The notes under the pieces: generated by a model
Database searches by the model: none
What the model was told of the DNA's origin: nothing
What the model saw: only the letters and a program-made list of their open reading frames with translations
Position numbers and translations under genes: made by a program
Part shown: positions 63,060 to 64,000 of the stretch, one piece after another
Position numbering within the stretch: the first letter of the stretch is position 1
How the letters are laid out: each line of letters starts with the position of its first letter
Source: Stieleria varia
GTDB lineage: Bacteria; Planctomycetota; Planctomycetia; Pirellulales; Pirellulaceae
Direction: 5' to 3'
Length of the DNA stretch: 64,000 nucleotides
NCBI RefSeq assembly: GCF_038443385.1
Contig: NZ_CP151726.1
Location: 3,224,001-3,288,000, forward strand

Positions 63060-64000
63060 TTATTGGTTCAGCTCTTCCTCAATGACTTCTTTCATGTCGC
63101 GTGTCCCCAAGGACCCCCATAACCCGTAAGGGCTTGCGGTTCCGGGAGGAAGACCTGGTGCGTCGCGGCAGACGGTATTGCTTTCCAGGTTGCCGGTTTC
63201 GACGCTGTCGGTGATGAACACCACGGCTCCGTCACCCATCAACACGTGAGCACCACCGGAGTGGCGGCTACCCGCAGTTGAGATGACGCCAGGGTGATTG
63301 CCGTCATTATTTGCGGTCACGCAATTGGGGGCATTCGGAGGGAGAATAGTCAGGAACGCCGAGTAGTAAGCCCGCGAATCAGCCCAGCGACAGTGCTTGG
63401 ATTGAGACAGGCTTCCACTTACCGTCGCACTTGGGTCATAGAACTGGGGGCGTAAGGGATCGATGTGAGGCCCTTCCTTGCAACGAGCAGGAATCAGAAT
63501 CGTATTGTTAGTGACCTGCATGCTTGTGATGTTTCGGACAAAATCCGCACTGATCTCACGCTTGCCGCCTGAGGTGTTGACTTCGCCAGCAGCAATGGTG
63601 TTGGAGAGACCATCCAGAACATCACGGAACTTAGCTTCGTTACGATTCCAGAAGAATCCGCGTTGTGCAGCACGTGCTCGTGTCACAGACCAGTTTTCGT
63701 CCCGGTCGTTGAGGTTGCCCCAGAAACCGTAATCGTTGATCCCACCATTGTGAGCACGGTCATTGGCGTCACCAAGCGAACAAGCGTAATTCGTCCGTGC
63801 AAGCTGCCCCGGACCAAGTGCCTTTCCGGCGTCGCTTGGGCAGCGATAGGTCGGGACCTGAGTGACCCAGGGCACATAAGTGGTGACCCAGGGGCAAGGC
63901 CCCATCGCATTCCACGCTCCATTGACGCTAGCCGGTAAGGTCGCTCCAGCCGTGACCTGCTGACTGGGATTGGAGATCTGCTCCCACAACGCTTGCTGCT
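63060..64000 (-). CDS. DUF1559 domain protein (second copy), 5' end outside window
   Basis: Partial: 313 codons are visible and the frame is still open at the right edge, so the prepilin N-terminus lies outside. It is a close paralogue of the gene at 61353-62600, differing at scattered residues (for example 'CPSDAGKALGPGQLARTNYACS' vs 'CPSDSGQARGPGQ', shown short). The C-terminal 'HSGGAHVLMGDGAVVFITDSV' and 'GTRDMKEVIEEELNQ' are the same. A recent tandem duplication is likely. It has its own terminator. Confidence 0.94.
   Translation of the reverse strand, partial: QQALWEQISNPSQQVTAGATLPASVNGAWNAMGPCPWVTTYVPWVTQVPTYRCPSDAGKALGPGQLARTNYACSLGDANDRAHNGGINDYGFWGNLNDRDENWSVTRARAAQRGFFWNRNEAKFRDVLDGLSNTIAAGEVNTSGGKREISADFVRNITSMQVTNNTILIPARCKEGPHIDPLRPQFYDPSATVSGSLSQSKHCRWADSRAYYSAFLTILPPNAPNCVTANNDGNHPGVISTAGSRHSGGAHVLMGDGAVVFITDSVETGNLESNTVCRDAPGLPPGTASPYGLWGSLGTRDMKEVIEEELNQ

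Overview
The window looks like the chromosome of a marine planctomycete of the Pirellulaceae (Rhodopirellula-like). The signs are: a surface protein with the planctomycete N-terminal ESLESRRLL motif and a C-terminal dockerin-like pair; tandem DUF1559 prepilin-like genes; PVC-type membrane dehydrogenase and heme-binding (CxxCH) proteins with HEAT repeats; a sulfatase; NPYxxP-type small membrane proteins; EF-hand secreted proteins; and many short palindromic intergenic repeats. I found no rRNA, CRISPR array, phage or intact transposase. Two tRNA genes are present.

Layout. 1-4.5 kb: a minus-strand MarR / membrane-fusion / RND efflux operon cut by the left edge, with a perfect inverted repeat upstream that could be the MarR operator. 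4.7-8.9 kb: tRNA-dihydrouridine synthase, a secreted aldose epimerase, a small coiled-coil protein and a secreted prenyltransferase/squalene-cyclase-fold protein. 9-15.2 kb: a repeat cluster, an EF-hand plus P-domain secreted protein, then an overlapping pair made of a cytochrome c/HEAT protein and a PVC membrane dehydrogenase. 15.2-20.5 kb: mscL with a zinc-ribbon tail, yacG, a hypothetical protein, a retropepsin-like protein, two adjacent clpP genes and tRNA-Glu. 20.8-27.5 kb: a Met-rich secreted protein, a small membrane protein, an FHA-like/Ser-Thr kinase pair and a coiled-coil exported protein. 28.3-32.9 kb: a small ORF, a 177-bp tandem repeat array and a large bifunctional putA. 33-39.8 kb: an Asn/Gln-rich protein, rnc, a TatD-like hydrolase, cyclophilin and small conserved proteins. 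39.8-45.5 kb: a tightly overlapping four-gene ABC-transporter operon. 45.8-51.1 kb: polyprenyl synthase, moaC, the CARDB/dockerin surface protein overlapping moaC, and tRNA-Leu. 51.5-60.2 kb: an FHA protein, a CPA2 antiporter with CBS domains, a 1525-residue sulfatase/dehydrogenase/HEAT/cytochrome fusion and a PHP-domain protein. 60.2-64 kb: a zinc-ribbon membrane protein and two tandem DUF1559 genes, the second cut by the right edge.

The most noteworthy gene is the sulfatase fused to a PVC dehydrogenase and a terminal heme domain. The same dehydrogenase and heme modules occur as two separate overlapping genes at 11.6-15.2 kb, so the window holds both a split and a fused version. The intergenic DNA is rich in several palindromic, MITE-like repeat families; two roughly 118-bp copies share a core but have exchanged outer arms. 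No clearly new defence or mobile system was found. Functions are inferred by reading motifs, without database searches.
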